DNA of 64,000 nt from Niastella soli (GTDB lineage Bacteria; Bacteroidota; Bacteroidia; Chitinophagales; Chitinophagaceae). The stretch lies in contig NZ_JAGHKO010000004.1 of NCBI RefSeq assembly GCF_017742245.1, forward strand, positions 372,001-436,000, in the 5' to 3' direction. The stretch's first letter is position 1. Each line of letters begins with the position of its first letter. Shown here piece after piece: positions 43,273 through 52,749 of the stretch. The position numbers were made by a program, and so were the translations under genes. Below the pieces are notes generated by a model. It had not been told where the DNA came from, made no database searches, and saw nothing but the letters and a program-made list of their open reading frames with translations.

Positions 43273-44439
43273 TTATTTTTTAGTGACTTCAGTCGCTTTA
43301 TTGCTAACTGAGTCGGTTTTATTGCCTTCTTCTTCTTTGTACAGATCGCCTTGCTGTGGTTTTGCATTGGGCGGGTTGGTACCGTGTATGGATTTAATAT
43401 AACTGGCTACCTGCGCTATTTGCACGGGCGACAGATCGTCTTTCCAGCTGCGCATCCCCTTATCGGGCCAGCCGTACTTGATAGTTTTGAAGACATCTTT
43501 AATGCTGCCACCGTGTAACCAGTAATCATCCGTTAAGTTCGGTCCTACAACCCCTTCCCCCGCCTTACCATGACAGGCAGCACAGTTTTGTGCAAATACT
43601 TTTTGTCCGCCTTCAATATCTGCCGCTGCTGTTAATACCTTTACGGTGTTTTCATCAACGTTATTGGCTGAATTTTTCAGGTAAGCCGCTTTTTGTACTT
43701 CAGCCTCATTCATAGCTATCTGATATTCTTCAATACTTGAGGGTCCGGAATGGGATACATGGTAACGCCAGAGATAAATACCGGCAGCAATAATAGAGAT
43801 ATAAAACCCATACAACCACCACGGTGGTAACCGGTTATCCAGTTCCCGGATGCCATCATAATCGTGTCCCGTATCGATCTGTGATTCCCTTTCAAGTGGC
43901 TGAAAACTATTCATCTTATTCCAAAAACTGATAGCAGGTTTTGGTTTGTATGCGATGACCCCGGCAGCTTCTTCGGCTTGTTTCTTTCCTTTTGCCAGGA
44001 AAACGCGCAACTGGTACAGCAGTACAAAAAGCACCAGTATTTCTACCGCAATTACCCCCGTCATAAAATAAAAGGTAGTGGCAGACAGTCCGCCATAAGA
44101 GCTGGTAGTTTGTACCGCTGCAACAGTGGCGTCTCCGTCCTGGGCAAAAGAGGGCGCTGCTACAAACAGCAGCGCTATGATCGAAAGCGCCTTCAGCGTA
44201 GTACTGCTGGCGCTTTTTTGAGCAGTTTCCTTTTGCCGCTGGTAATAATAACTGGCGGCACCCAACAACACATGGGCCAGTAATCCAATAGCCAGCAACA
44301 GGATGATCATTATGATTATCAGGGTTACGATAAACGGATTATAAAGGGAGGATTCTATAGGGGCATGACCACCACCTTTCGCCATTACAAATGGCGCAGT
44401 GAATAAGAGGACGGTCAATGCAGCAACTGCTTTACGCAT
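43273..44439 (-). CDS. ccoP: cbb3-type cytochrome c oxidase subunit III (CcoP), one-heme form
   Basis: The ATG at 44439 gives 388 residues. The N-terminal 170 residues hold three hydrophobic segments and an internal Ala-rich linker, longer than in proteobacterial CcoP; LDNRLPPWWLYGFYISIIAAGIYLWRYH (about 195-222) is the conserved CcoP anchor. Only one heme c motif is present (CAACH near residue 285, Met ligand probably in WPDKGMRSW), whereas the classic CcoP has two. It carries electrons to CcoO/CcoN. It ends 3 bp before ccoG. Confidence 0.92.
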   Translation of the reverse strand: MRKAVAALTVLLFTAPFVMAKGGGHAPIESSLYNPFIVTLIIIMIILLLAIGLLAHVLLGAASYYYQRQKETAQKSASSTTLKALSIIALLFVAAPSFAQDGDATVAAVQTTSSYGGLSATTFYFMTGVIAVEILVLFVLLYQLRVFLAKGKKQAEEAAGVIAYKPKPAISFWNKMNSFQPLERESQIDTGHDYDGIRELDNRLPPWWLYGFYISIIAAGIYLWRYHVSHSGPSSIEEYQIAMNEAEVQKAAYLKNSANNVDENTVKVLTAAADIEGGQKVFAQNCAACHGKAGEGVVGPNLTDDYWLHGGSIKDVFKTIKYGWPDKGMRSWKDDLSPVQIAQVASYIKSIHGTNPPNAKPQQGDLYKEEEGNKTDSVSNKATEVTKK

Positions 44440-44460
44440 GTTATACAAGTTTTAAGGAGG

Positions 44461-44619
44461 TTAGTCTAAAGGAATACGGCTGATATCATGGATCAATTTC
44501 TTATCGCTCTTCAATACCCAGATCAACATTACCAGAAAGAAAAGACCGAATAGTACAAAGGAGGTCAGTGGGTAAATGCTTACACCGGTTATCTTTTCTA
44601 AATAGTGTATAAACTTCAT
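44461..44619 (-). CDS. ccoQ: CcoQ-like small subunit of cbb3 oxidase
   Basis: A protein of 52 residues starting 4 bp after the ccoNO stop. One membrane helix (PLTSFVLFGLFFLVMLIWVL) is followed by a polar tail (KSDKKLIHDISRIPLD), the usual CcoQ shape. It probably stabilises the oxidase complex. Confidence 0.85.
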   Translation of the reverse strand: MKFIHYLEKITGVSIYPLTSFVLFGLFFLVMLIWVLKSDKKLIHDISRIPLD

Positions 44620-44623
44620 ATAA

Positions 44624-46753
44624 TTAGTTTTTAGCAGTTTGCTCTTTAGGCATTGCCTTTATATCTTTTCCCAGACGTTGCAGATAAGCGATCACCGCTA
44701 CGATCTCTACATCTTTGGGCGTTTCAATTTTATCCATTTTTAAACTCAGCCTGATACTGTTGGCCTGTGTCATCAGGTCTGCGTTTGCCTGTTTGTCGTA
44801 GCCTGCCGGGTAAGGTACCCCCATGGTTTGCATGGCGCGGATCTTGGCCGGAGTGGAAGCCGTATCAATTTTATTATCCAGCAACCAGCTGTACGATGGC
44901 ATAATAGAGCCAGGCGACATGATCCGGGGGTCCATCATGTGGTTGTAATGCCAGCTGTCGGGGTATTTACCACCCTCACGTGCCAGATCGGGTCCCGTTC
45001 TTTTTGACCCCCACTGGAAGGGATGGTCATATACAAATTCACCGGCTTTGGAATATTCACCATAACGGGCCACTTCATCGCGGAACGGACGGATCATTTG
45101 TGAGTGACAGGTATAACAACCTTCCCGTACATAAATATCCCGGCCCTGCAATTCCAGCGGCGTATAGGGTTTTACGCTGGCAATGGTGGGCACATTTTCT
45201 TTTACCAGGAAGGTGGGTACCATTTCAATAGCGCCGCCAATAGCCACTACGATCAGACTGAATACCAACAGGGTCATGGGCTTTTTCTCTATCCAGCGAT
45301 GCCAGTGTTCCCGGGCGTGGCTGGTCTCTTTGTGTAAAGGCGCTGCTTCACAAATTTCATCAGCGATAAAATACCCTTTAGCGGCGGTCTTTAACAGGTT
45401 ATACACCATCAGTAAGGCGCCAATGAGGTACAAAGTCCCCCCGATGCTACGGGTAATATACATGGGAACAATATGGGTCACGGTTTCCAGGAACTGGAAT
45501 TTCAACTGTCCTTCTTCGGTAAAGGTTTTCCACATTTGCGCCTGCGCAAAACCAGCCCAGTATAGCGGTACTGCATAGATCACGATACCGATAGTACCCA
45601 GCCAGAAGTGATTGGTAGCTAATTTCTTTGAATACAGCGATGTGCCCCACATCCGTGGCACCAGCCAGTACAACATACCAAAGGCCATAAAACCATTCCA
45701 GCCCAAACCGCCGATATGCACGTGGGCGATGGTCCAGTCGGTAAAGTGTGAGATCGCATTTACACTTTTCAATGACAGTAAGGGACCTTCAAAAGTGGCC
45801 ATACCATAACAGGTAATGGCAACCACAAAGAATTTCAACACAGGGTCTTCCCTTACTTTATCCCAGGCACCCCGCAAGGTAAACAAGCCATTGAGCATCC
45901 CGCCCCAGCTAGGCAACAACAGCATAATGGAAAAAACGGTACCGAGCGACTGTGCCCAATCGGGTAAAGCGGTATATAATAAGTGGTGTGGACCAGCCCA
46001 GATATAAAGGAAGATCAAAGCCCAGAAGTGAATGATAGAAAGCCGATAAGAATACACAGGTCTGTTGGCTGCTTTCGGCAGAAAATAATACATCAGGCCA
46101 AGAATGGGAGTAGTAAGAAAAAAAGCTACCGCATTGTGCCCATACCACCATTGCACCAGTGCATCCTGCACACCAGCATACCAGCTGTAGCTTTTAAAAA
46201 AGGAAACAGGTATCTCAACAGAATTCACAATATGCAACAACGCTACCGTAACCCAGGTGGCGATATAAAACCAGATAGCCACATACAGGTGACGCTCCCT
46301 TCTTTTTATAATGGTGCCAAACATGTTGATACCAAAGATTATCCAAACCAGGGTAATGGCAATATCAACTGGCCATTCCAGTTCAGCATATTCCTTTCCG
46401 GTGGTATATCCCAGCAACAAGGTCACCGCAGCCACTACAATAATCCCCTGCCAGCCCCAGAAGTGCAGCTTACTTAACTTATCGCTGTACATGCGCGCTT
46501 TACAAAGACGTTGCAGGGAGTAATAAACACCGGTAAAAATACAGTTACCAACAAAAGCAAAAATGACGGCATTGGTATGTACCGGGCGTACACGGCCAAA
46601 TGTGGTGGGTGCAAAGCTAAAGGCTGTACCGGGGGCGTACAATTGAATAGCAGCATACAAACCGGCCAGCATGCCTACTATGCCCCAGATGGCCGTTGCC
46701 ATCGCAAACCATTTAACAATCTTGTTGTCGTAATAAAACTTTTCAACTTGCAT
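44624..46753 (-). CDS. ccoNO: Fused cbb3-type cytochrome c oxidase subunits I and II
   Basis: A protein of 709 residues. CcoN (about 1-480) shows the usual heme-copper core: HTNAVIFAFVGN, WWYGHNAVAFFLTTPILGLMYYF (Cu-B His) and GPHHLLYTALPDW, then TDWTIAHVHIGGLGWNG. A spacer with one helix leads to CcoO (about 520-709) with heme c motif YVREGCYTCHSQM near residue 546 and a probable Met ligand in SPGSIMPSYSW. The fusion of N and O is widespread in Bacteroidota. It reduces O2 to water with high affinity and pumps protons, for microaerobic respiration. The ccoS gene precedes it by 22 bp. Confidence 0.95.
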   Translation of the reverse strand: MQVEKFYYDNKIVKWFAMATAIWGIVGMLAGLYAAIQLYAPGTAFSFAPTTFGRVRPVHTNAVIFAFVGNCIFTGVYYSLQRLCKARMYSDKLSKLHFWGWQGIIVVAAVTLLLGYTTGKEYAELEWPVDIAITLVWIIFGINMFGTIIKRRERHLYVAIWFYIATWVTVALLHIVNSVEIPVSFFKSYSWYAGVQDALVQWWYGHNAVAFFLTTPILGLMYYFLPKAANRPVYSYRLSIIHFWALIFLYIWAGPHHLLYTALPDWAQSLGTVFSIMLLLPSWGGMLNGLFTLRGAWDKVREDPVLKFFVVAITCYGMATFEGPLLSLKSVNAISHFTDWTIAHVHIGGLGWNGFMAFGMLYWLVPRMWGTSLYSKKLATNHFWLGTIGIVIYAVPLYWAGFAQAQMWKTFTEEGQLKFQFLETVTHIVPMYITRSIGGTLYLIGALLMVYNLLKTAAKGYFIADEICEAAPLHKETSHAREHWHRWIEKKPMTLLVFSLIVVAIGGAIEMVPTFLVKENVPTIASVKPYTPLELQGRDIYVREGCYTCHSQMIRPFRDEVARYGEYSKAGEFVYDHPFQWGSKRTGPDLAREGGKYPDSWHYNHMMDPRIMSPGSIMPSYSWLLDNKIDTASTPAKIRAMQTMGVPYPAGYDKQANADLMTQANSIRLSLKMDKIETPKDVEIVAVIAYLQRLGKDIKAMPKEQTAKN

Positions 46754-46775
46754 AAGGAACTACTGGTTTGAATTT

Positions 46776-46964
46776 TTATAATTCAGCTTTCTGTTTACTG
46801 TTGTTGTCGCTCAATGGCGTGTTTGTCTGATTATCGAACAAAATGCGTTGGGGTGGTGAAAAATCATCATCATATTGACCGGAGCGTACACTCCAGATAA
46901 AAGCAGCCAGGAAAATAGCCGACACTGATATACTTGCTATAAGAAGTATCACTATGGCACTCAT
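46776..46964 (-). CDS. ccoS: cbb3 oxidase maturation protein CcoS
   Basis: The ATG at 46964 (MSAIVILLIASISVSAIFLAAFIWSVRSGQYDD) gives 62 residues. One membrane helix is followed by the invariant W-x-x-x-x-G-Q-(Y/F)-D-D; an upstream in-frame Met at 46985 is less likely. CcoS is required for cofactor insertion into CcoN. Confidence 0.92.
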   Translation of the reverse strand: MSAIVILLIASISVSAIFLAAFIWSVRSGQYDDDFSPPQRILFDNQTNTPLSDNNSKQKAEL

Positions 46965-47035
46965 AATGTTGTAATTATCTTGCACAAAACTATTCCCGGG
47001 GGCCTATCTATTGAATGACAAGCCTCAAAACAAAA

Positions 47036-47050
47036 ACTGATTTTGATCAT
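47036..47050. promoter_or_regulatory. CRP/FNR-type palindrome upstream of ccoS-NO
   Basis: ACTGA-N6-TCAT about 75 bp before the ccoS start, between ccoI and ccoS. It shares the TGATTTTGATCA core with the site before hemN. Confidence 0.5.
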
Positions 47051-47069
47051 GTTGTACGGAAGAAATGCT

Positions 47070-49460
47070 TCAACATTTCAATAGACGGGCAGCAATATTT
47101 CCACTGCCAAAAGTGACCAGCAAAATACTTAGCGAACTTGCAGGCATGAGTATAGCTGCAATAAGCGGCGACAGATCGCCCTGAACGGAGAAGGAGATTC
47201 CGATTATATTGTAGGCAATGGATAAAATAAAACTCACTAAAACAATCCGTTTATTGACTTTGCAAAGTCTTATAAAAACGGGGATCCTTGATAACTGGCC
47301 AGCATCAATAATAGCATCGCTGGCTGGTGTAAAATTATTACAATCTTCCGTTACGGCAATACCAACATTGCTCTGTATTAACGCACCGGCATCGTTCAAC
47401 CCATCCCCTACCATCATTACTTTTTTGCCATGTATTTGCAAAGATTGTATATAATGTAATTTATCCTCAGGTCTTTGATTAAAAAGTATAACGCTGTCAT
47501 AGCCCAATAACCGCTCCAGTTTGGTCTTACCGCCTTCATTATCGCCCGACAAAACCGACAGCCCGTATTTTGGCTTCAGGCTTTTTACCAATTCCGGTAC
47601 CGATTCCCTGAACTGGTTACTGAACTGGAAACAGCCCTGTAAGGCCTGATCATAACAAACGTATACCGCTGTTCCTTCCGGTTGATCAGCCTTACCTGTT
47701 ACATACGTGTAAGCGCCCAGTTTTATAAAATGATCGCCCACCTGCCCTTCGATGCCCATACCGGTAATTTCAATAAAATTGTTAACCGGCATTTTTCCTT
47801 TTCTGCCAATATGATTTACGAGTGCTTTACTCAACGGGTGGTTGCTGTTCGCAGCCAGTGTGGCTATCTGCAACAATTGCCGGTTGCTTAATGGCTTTCC
47901 AAAGTATGCTATTTCCTGGTCGTGGGCCGCAGCAAGGGTACCGGTCTTATCGAAAACGATATGGTCTATTTTTGCCATTTCTTCAATAACCTGGGCATTG
48001 CGTAAATAGAATTTATTACGGCCCAAAATGCGCAGGATAACGCCATTGGTAAACGTATTGGAAAGCAATAAAGCGCAGGGGCAGGCCACAATTAAGACCG
48101 CGGTAATGGCATTCCACACTTTACTACTGTCGAAAACAGACCAGTAAACGGCTGCTATGGTAGCAATACCAAATACGATAAAGGTGAACCAGCGGCTAAG
48201 CAGTTGCACAAAGGAACCATTCTTCTCTTCTCTTTTTTTCAGATCATTGTCTGACCAAAGTTTGGCCAGGTAACTCTGCGCTACTTCTTTTACCACGAGT
48301 ATTTCCATAACGCTGCCTGTTTGTTTGCCACCAGCGTATACGATCTCGCCCATTTCTTTGGTAACGGGTACCGACTCCCCGGTAACAAAACTATAATCAA
48401 TAAAACCCTTTCCGCGGGTAAGAATGCCATCGGCGGGGATCAGTTCTTCATTATGAATGACCAGGGTGTCGCCCACTTTTATATCTGGCAGTGCAGTAGG
48501 AATTTCTTTGTCATCCTTCAATACTGAAACTGCCACGGGGAAATAAGAAGTGAAATCACGTTCAAACGACAGCTGCTGGTAGGTCTTATCCTGGAAAACC
48601 CTGCCCACCAACATAAAGAATACAATGCCCGACATGGAGTCAAAATAACCGCCCCCCGTTCCGCTTAAAACTTCATATACACTTCGGCTATAGGTGATAA
48701 GAATGGCCAGCGCAATGGGTGCATCTATATTAAGGTGTTTATGTTTTAATGCTTTCCAGCCGGAACTGAAAAAAGGAAATGCACTGTAGAAAAACACCGG
48801 TAATGCCAGGATAAAATTCAAGGTGCGGAAAATTCCCTGAAGCGATCTTTCCGCCCCTTCCAGTCCCAGGTATTCGGGAAAACTGGTCAGCATAATATTG
48901 GCAAAACAAAACCCTGCTATCCCTAACCGGTAGATCATTTGCCGGTCAAGCGGCGTTTTTTTCAGACCAAGGTTATTCAAACTGATATAAGGTTCGTATC
49001 CGATACTGGTTAACAGTTCTGCCACTTTTCGTAAGGAGATCTTATTATGATCAAAAACAATGGCTACTTCCTTGCGGGTAAAGTTTACCACGCCGCTGAT
49101 GACGCCAGCATGCAGTTTGTGTAAATTCTCCAGCAGGTACAAACAGGAACTGCAGTGAATTTGCGGCAGGTAAAATGTTATATTGGTTTGCTTGTCATCC
49201 TTAAAGGAGATCAGCTGCCGTTGAATATCCTCCACTTCGAGGAAGGAGAATTTATCTTTTCGTACGGTGATCCGTTGACTGGCGCCGGGTTGGCCATTGA
49301 GGTCGTAATATTCGCAAAGACCGTTTTGGTTCAACAGTTGGTATACCATTTTACATCCTTCGCAACAAAAATATTTCCCATCTGAGGTTATCTTTCCTTC
49401 CTGACAATTCTCTCCGCAATGGTAACATGCTGTTTGCTTTCCGGTAACGGCCGTTCGCAT
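47070..49460 (-). CDS. ccoI: Heavy-metal (copper) P1B-type ATPase CcoI/FixI
   Basis: A protein of 796 residues. The N-terminus carries CYHCGENC and FCCEGCKMVY, a zinc-ribbon-like segment, then a degenerate HMA domain with CSSC. The ATPase core shows TGES in the actuator (about 355), the CPC metal site in VACPCALLLSN (about 460), DKTGTL phosphorylation loop (about 501), NHPLSKAL and GDGLNDAGAL. It exports Cu(I) for cbb3 oxidase maturation. It begins the operon in the order I-S-NO-Q-P-G-H. Its promoter region is shared with the divergent receiver-CRP regulator and contains a palindrome at 49527-49544. Confidence 0.94.
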   Translation of the reverse strand: MRTAVTGKQTACYHCGENCQEGKITSDGKYFCCEGCKMVYQLLNQNGLCEYYDLNGQPGASQRITVRKDKFSFLEVEDIQRQLISFKDDKQTNITFYLPQIHCSSCLYLLENLHKLHAGVISGVVNFTRKEVAIVFDHNKISLRKVAELLTSIGYEPYISLNNLGLKKTPLDRQMIYRLGIAGFCFANIMLTSFPEYLGLEGAERSLQGIFRTLNFILALPVFFYSAFPFFSSGWKALKHKHLNIDAPIALAILITYSRSVYEVLSGTGGGYFDSMSGIVFFMLVGRVFQDKTYQQLSFERDFTSYFPVAVSVLKDDKEIPTALPDIKVGDTLVIHNEELIPADGILTRGKGFIDYSFVTGESVPVTKEMGEIVYAGGKQTGSVMEILVVKEVAQSYLAKLWSDNDLKKREEKNGSFVQLLSRWFTFIVFGIATIAAVYWSVFDSSKVWNAITAVLIVACPCALLLSNTFTNGVILRILGRNKFYLRNAQVIEEMAKIDHIVFDKTGTLAAAHDQEIAYFGKPLSNRQLLQIATLAANSNHPLSKALVNHIGRKGKMPVNNFIEITGMGIEGQVGDHFIKLGAYTYVTGKADQPEGTAVYVCYDQALQGCFQFSNQFRESVPELVKSLKPKYGLSVLSGDNEGGKTKLERLLGYDSVILFNQRPEDKLHYIQSLQIHGKKVMMVGDGLNDAGALIQSNVGIAVTEDCNNFTPASDAIIDAGQLSRIPVFIRLCKVNKRIVLVSFILSIAYNIIGISFSVQGDLSPLIAAILMPASSLSILLVTFGSGNIAARLLKC

Positions 49461-49526
49461 ACTACAAATTTTAGTACTAAATTAGCTATTGCGATTTTGG
49501 AGGTAAATGATGGGAATCAAGAAAAA

Positions 49527-49544
49527 AACTGACTTTTATCAGTT
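49527..49544. promoter_or_regulatory. CRP/FNR-type palindrome between ccoI and the receiver-CRP gene
   Basis: AACTGA-N6-TCAGTT, a perfect 6-N6-6 palindrome, 51 bp before the regulator start and 67 bp before the ccoI start. It could control both. Confidence 0.6.
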
Positions 49545-49594
49545 CTTTTATTCCACGTATTTGTATTTTTATCGACCTATAATACTGATAGTGA

Positions 49595-50653
49595 ATGAAA
49601 ACGATTTTAGTTATCGACGACCACACCCAGATCAGGGAAAACATAGTAGAGATCTTAAGCCTCGCCGGCTATAACGCATTTGGCGCCGAACACGGCAAAC
49701 AGGGCGTGGAAAAAGCCATAAAGGAAAAACCCGACCTGATCATCTGCGATATTATGATGCCCGAGCTGGACGGTTATGGCGTTTTACACCTGCTCAAAAA
49801 GAATCCTGACACGGAACACATTCCCTTTATTTTTCTGACAGCAAAAGCCGAACGCAAGGATTTCAGAAAAGGTATGGAAATGGGTGCCGATGATTATATC
49901 AGTAAACCTTTTGACGATATAGAACTGCTGAATGCCATTGAAGTAAGGTTAAAGAAACTCGACATCATCAAAACGCAATATCCTGCGGGGGATAAAGGCG
50001 CCAATGAATTAATAAAAGAGCTGAAAGGTTCGGGCATGCTGCCCCTCGATCCTGATCAATACGACAGTGAGCGATTGAACAAAAAAATGAACCTGTACAA
50101 AGAAGGCAAACGCCCCAAGTACCTGTATTATGTTAAAAGCGGCAAAATAAAGACCTTCAAAGTGCATGAAGATGGAAAAGAATACATAACCAACCTGTAC
50201 AGCACCGGTGATTATATTGGCCACGTAGCCTTGCTGGAAGACACCAATTACGACGATACCGCCGAAGTACTGGAAGATGCGGAAGTGACCACTATCCCCA
50301 AGGACCATTTTTTACAGGCCGTATACAACGACATGAACATTGCTTCCAAATTCATAAAACTGATCTCGAAAGAGGTAAAAGAAAAAGAAGAGAGGTTAAT
50401 GCGGCTGGCATATGGGTCTCTGCGTAAACGAGTAGCGAAAGCCCTGATCGATATTCATCAGAAATTCAATACAACAAATCAGGCCCCGCAAAACATCGAT
50501 ATTTCCCGGGAAGATATTGCACAATATGTAGGTACTGCTACAGAGTCGCTCATTCGCACATTAAGCGATTTTAAATCGGAGAAACTAATTGAGATCAAAG
50601 CCGGTAAGATTAAAATTGAGCAGCCCGACAAGCTGCGTAATTTGTTGTTTTAA
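49595..50653 (+). CDS. Response regulator with CRP/FNR-type cNMP-binding and HTH domains
   Basis: A protein of 352 residues. Receiver domain at 1-122: LVIDDHTQI, phosphoacceptor Asp52 in LIICDIMMPEL, and ISKPFD. A cyclic-nucleotide-binding-like beta roll (about 150-265; YYVKSGKIKTFKVHEDGKEY, GDYIGHVALLEDTNY) lacks the Cys cluster of FNR. A CRP winged HTH (about 280-350) has DISREDIAQYVGTATESLIRTLSDF; the Glu and Arg of the recognition helix are at the positions by which CRP and FNR read TGA. It probably regulates the cco genes from the divergent promoter. The domain fusion is common in Bacteroidota, and its signal is unknown. Confidence 0.93.
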   Translation: MKTILVIDDHTQIRENIVEILSLAGYNAFGAEHGKQGVEKAIKEKPDLIICDIMMPELDGYGVLHLLKKNPDTEHIPFIFLTAKAERKDFRKGMEMGADDYISKPFDDIELLNAIEVRLKKLDIIKTQYPAGDKGANELIKELKGSGMLPLDPDQYDSERLNKKMNLYKEGKRPKYLYYVKSGKIKTFKVHEDGKEYITNLYSTGDYIGHVALLEDTNYDDTAEVLEDAEVTTIPKDHFLQAVYNDMNIASKFIKLISKEVKEKEERLMRLAYGSLRKRVAKALIDIHQKFNTTNQAPQNIDISREDIAQYVGTATESLIRTLSDFKSEKLIEIKAGKIKIEQPDKLRNLLF

Positions 50654-51048
50654 TCAGCGGCCGGGGTGCTGTCGGGTCTTATACTGATAGTGATCTCGCG
50701 GCCATGATCATTCTGCTGCTTCAACGTCCAGCCATTGGTAATGGACGTTGTAAGCCAGATATTTCCTGAGCGGCGAAATACCTGTGCCGCCAAACCGAAT
50801 TTATCTAAAAAAGTACTCTCCAGGGCCGACACCGTCATTACGTCATCAATAAACAATTCCCCCTCTCCTTTTTTTCCGGTCCAGGCATCCTTTAATTGAA
50901 GGGCATCCGGTAATTGTTTTTGCCGGGGGTATAGCTTTTGCCGGGAATCTATACTCTTAAAGAATTCAAGCTTCAGAAAGGGATAACCACTGGCAAATTG
51001 ATGTTGCACATCAGTGATCAGCCGCTCTCCATAAATCGATAAACGCAT
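50650..51048 (-). CDS. Conserved hypothetical protein
   Basis: A soluble protein of 132 residues (start MRLSIYGERL at 51048; an upstream Met adds two). The pattern LSIYGERLITDVQHQFASGYPFLKLEFFK opens a beta-alpha-beta-like fold. The middle is Lys-rich, and DDVMTVSALESTFLDKFGLAAQVFRRSGNIWLTTSITNGWTLKQQNDHGREI ends it. I do not recognise a domain. It overlaps the regulator gene tail-to-tail by 4 bp and so is not in its operon. Confidence 0.7.
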   Translation of the reverse strand: MRLSIYGERLITDVQHQFASGYPFLKLEFFKSIDSRQKLYPRQKQLPDALQLKDAWTGKKGEGELFIDDVMTVSALESTFLDKFGLAAQVFRRSGNIWLTTSITNGWTLKQQNDHGREITISIRPDSTPAAD

Positions 51049-51168
51049 ATGCAATTTTTTTCGGGTTATTAAATATCAATTACCAGTTTCTCTTACAAAG
51101 ATATTGGCCGGCGAACCCGTAAACCATGATGCTGATTATTGACCGGGCTGATAAAGCTCAACAACCTA

Positions 51169-52569
51169 TTAAATGGCCTTGCTGAAAGTCTGTTGCGGAC
51201 TGGCGGCATCGCGGCGTAACAGGTGCAGGTCAAAAGCCTTACAGATGTTTCTGATAAAATTCCTGCCAATGGTTGTAACCTCCACATAATCAGCACTCAG
51301 GTTAACCAGTCCGTCGTCTTGCAGGTCTTTTAATAAAGGTAGGCTCCATTGTTCCAGTTCCCTGCCATCGGACGTATTGAACTGTGTACGGCCCTGGCAG
51401 GCGATATCCAGGATGTGACGGCGGAACAGTTCATCTTCTTTACTCAGGAAATACCCTTTATGAACGGCCAGCTTGCCCGAATGAATCGCCTTGTAATATC
51501 CCCCCAAGGTCTTTTCATTCTGGGCAAAGGCCGTGCTGGTATCACTGATAGCTGAAACACCGAGTCCCAGAAGCATACCGCTTTTTTGCGTGGTATAGCC
51601 CATAAAGTTCCGGTGCAATGCCTGCTTTTGCCAGGCTTTATACAATTCATCATTCGGCAGCGCAAAATGGTCCATGCCAATATTGGCATATCCCTGTGCC
51701 GAGATCAGTTCTTTTCCCAAGAGGTAAAGCGATAACTTTTCAGCCGCCGACGGGAGGTCGTTTTCATCGATCAATCGTTGCGCATCGATCACCCTGGGTG
51801 TATGCGCATAGCTGTAAAAAGCGATCCGATCGGGCTGCAAACTCAACGATTGCATGATGGTATGTGCCAGGCGGTCGCCATGCTGGCGGGGAAGCCCATA
51901 AATAAGATCAAAATTCACCGCGGTAAAACCGGCGGCGCGGGCGTCTTCCGTAGCCTGCTGTACATTTTCAAAGGGCTGTATGCGGTTTATGATACGTTGT
52001 ACTTCAGCGTTGAGGTCCTGCACGCCGTAACTGATGCGGCGAAAACCTAACTGATACAGGGCATCCAGGTGTTGCCGCGTGGTGTTATTAGGATGGCCTT
52101 CAATACTGAAGGCATAGTCATCATGTATAATAGAATCTTTTAGGATAGCCGACACCAGCCGGTCTAAATTATCAGGAGAAAAGAACGTGGGGGTACCTCC
52201 GCCGAGGTGCAGTTCCCGGATCACGGGTGGTGCCGGCATCATCTCACGGTACAAACGCCATTCCTTCAAAATGGCTTCCAGGTAAACTTCTTCTACTTTA
52301 TGGTTGGTAGTGATCTTTTTGTTACAGCCGCAGTAGGTACAAAGCGATTCACAAAAAGGCAGGTGAAGATATAAACTGATCCCTTCGCCATTATTACAAG
52401 TGGAAAACTGCTGTTGAACAGCTGATGACCATCGACCGCTATCGATCCCTTCCTGCCAGAAGGGCACCGTAGGGTAGCTTGTATAACGGGGTGTGGGTTG
52501 ATTGTATTTTTGCAATAAAGCCTGATCTATTAGCACGGGGAGTAATTTGTTCAAAAATACACCCGGCAC
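51169..52569 (-). CDS. hemN: Oxygen-independent coproporphyrinogen III oxidase
   Basis: A protein of 466 residues from the GTG at 52569; a second GTG at 52536 is also possible. QPTPRYTSYPTVPFW is the classic HemN start. The radical SAM cluster is CESLCTYCGC (CxxxCxxC, near 73-80) with the extra Cys of HemN, and GGGTPTFFSPDNL binds SAM. The HemN C-terminal domain is present. It makes protoporphyrinogen IX without O2, for heme of the cbb3 enzyme. A palindrome TGA-N6-TCA lies about 40 bp upstream at 52606. Confidence 0.95.
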   Translation of the reverse strand: MPGVFLNKLLPVLIDQALLQKYNQPTPRYTSYPTVPFWQEGIDSGRWSSAVQQQFSTCNNGEGISLYLHLPFCESLCTYCGCNKKITTNHKVEEVYLEAILKEWRLYREMMPAPPVIRELHLGGGTPTFFSPDNLDRLVSAILKDSIIHDDYAFSIEGHPNNTTRQHLDALYQLGFRRISYGVQDLNAEVQRIINRIQPFENVQQATEDARAAGFTAVNFDLIYGLPRQHGDRLAHTIMQSLSLQPDRIAFYSYAHTPRVIDAQRLIDENDLPSAAEKLSLYLLGKELISAQGYANIGMDHFALPNDELYKAWQKQALHRNFMGYTTQKSGMLLGLGVSAISDTSTAFAQNEKTLGGYYKAIHSGKLAVHKGYFLSKEDELFRRHILDIACQGRTQFNTSDGRELEQWSLPLLKDLQDDGLVNLSADYVEVTTIGRNFIRNICKAFDLHLLRRDAASPQQTFSKAI

Positions 52570-52605
52570 CCAGAGCGGTTATCTGATGTATGTTAACCGG
52601 CCAGG

Positions 52606-52617
52606 TGATTTTGATCA
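52606..52617. promoter_or_regulatory. CRP/FNR-type palindrome upstream of hemN
   Basis: TGA-TTTTGA-TCA, identical over the 12-base core to the ccoS site, in front of another low-oxygen gene. Confidence 0.48.
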
Positions 52618-52749
52618 ATACCGGTCATCATCGCCTTTTTACCATTCAAATGGAAATTCGTATTACTGCTCTTAAAATCTATATCAAAACTAACAGACAG
52701 TAATTAGATTTATAAAGCCATATGAAATGAACTAACTAAATTCTATTTT

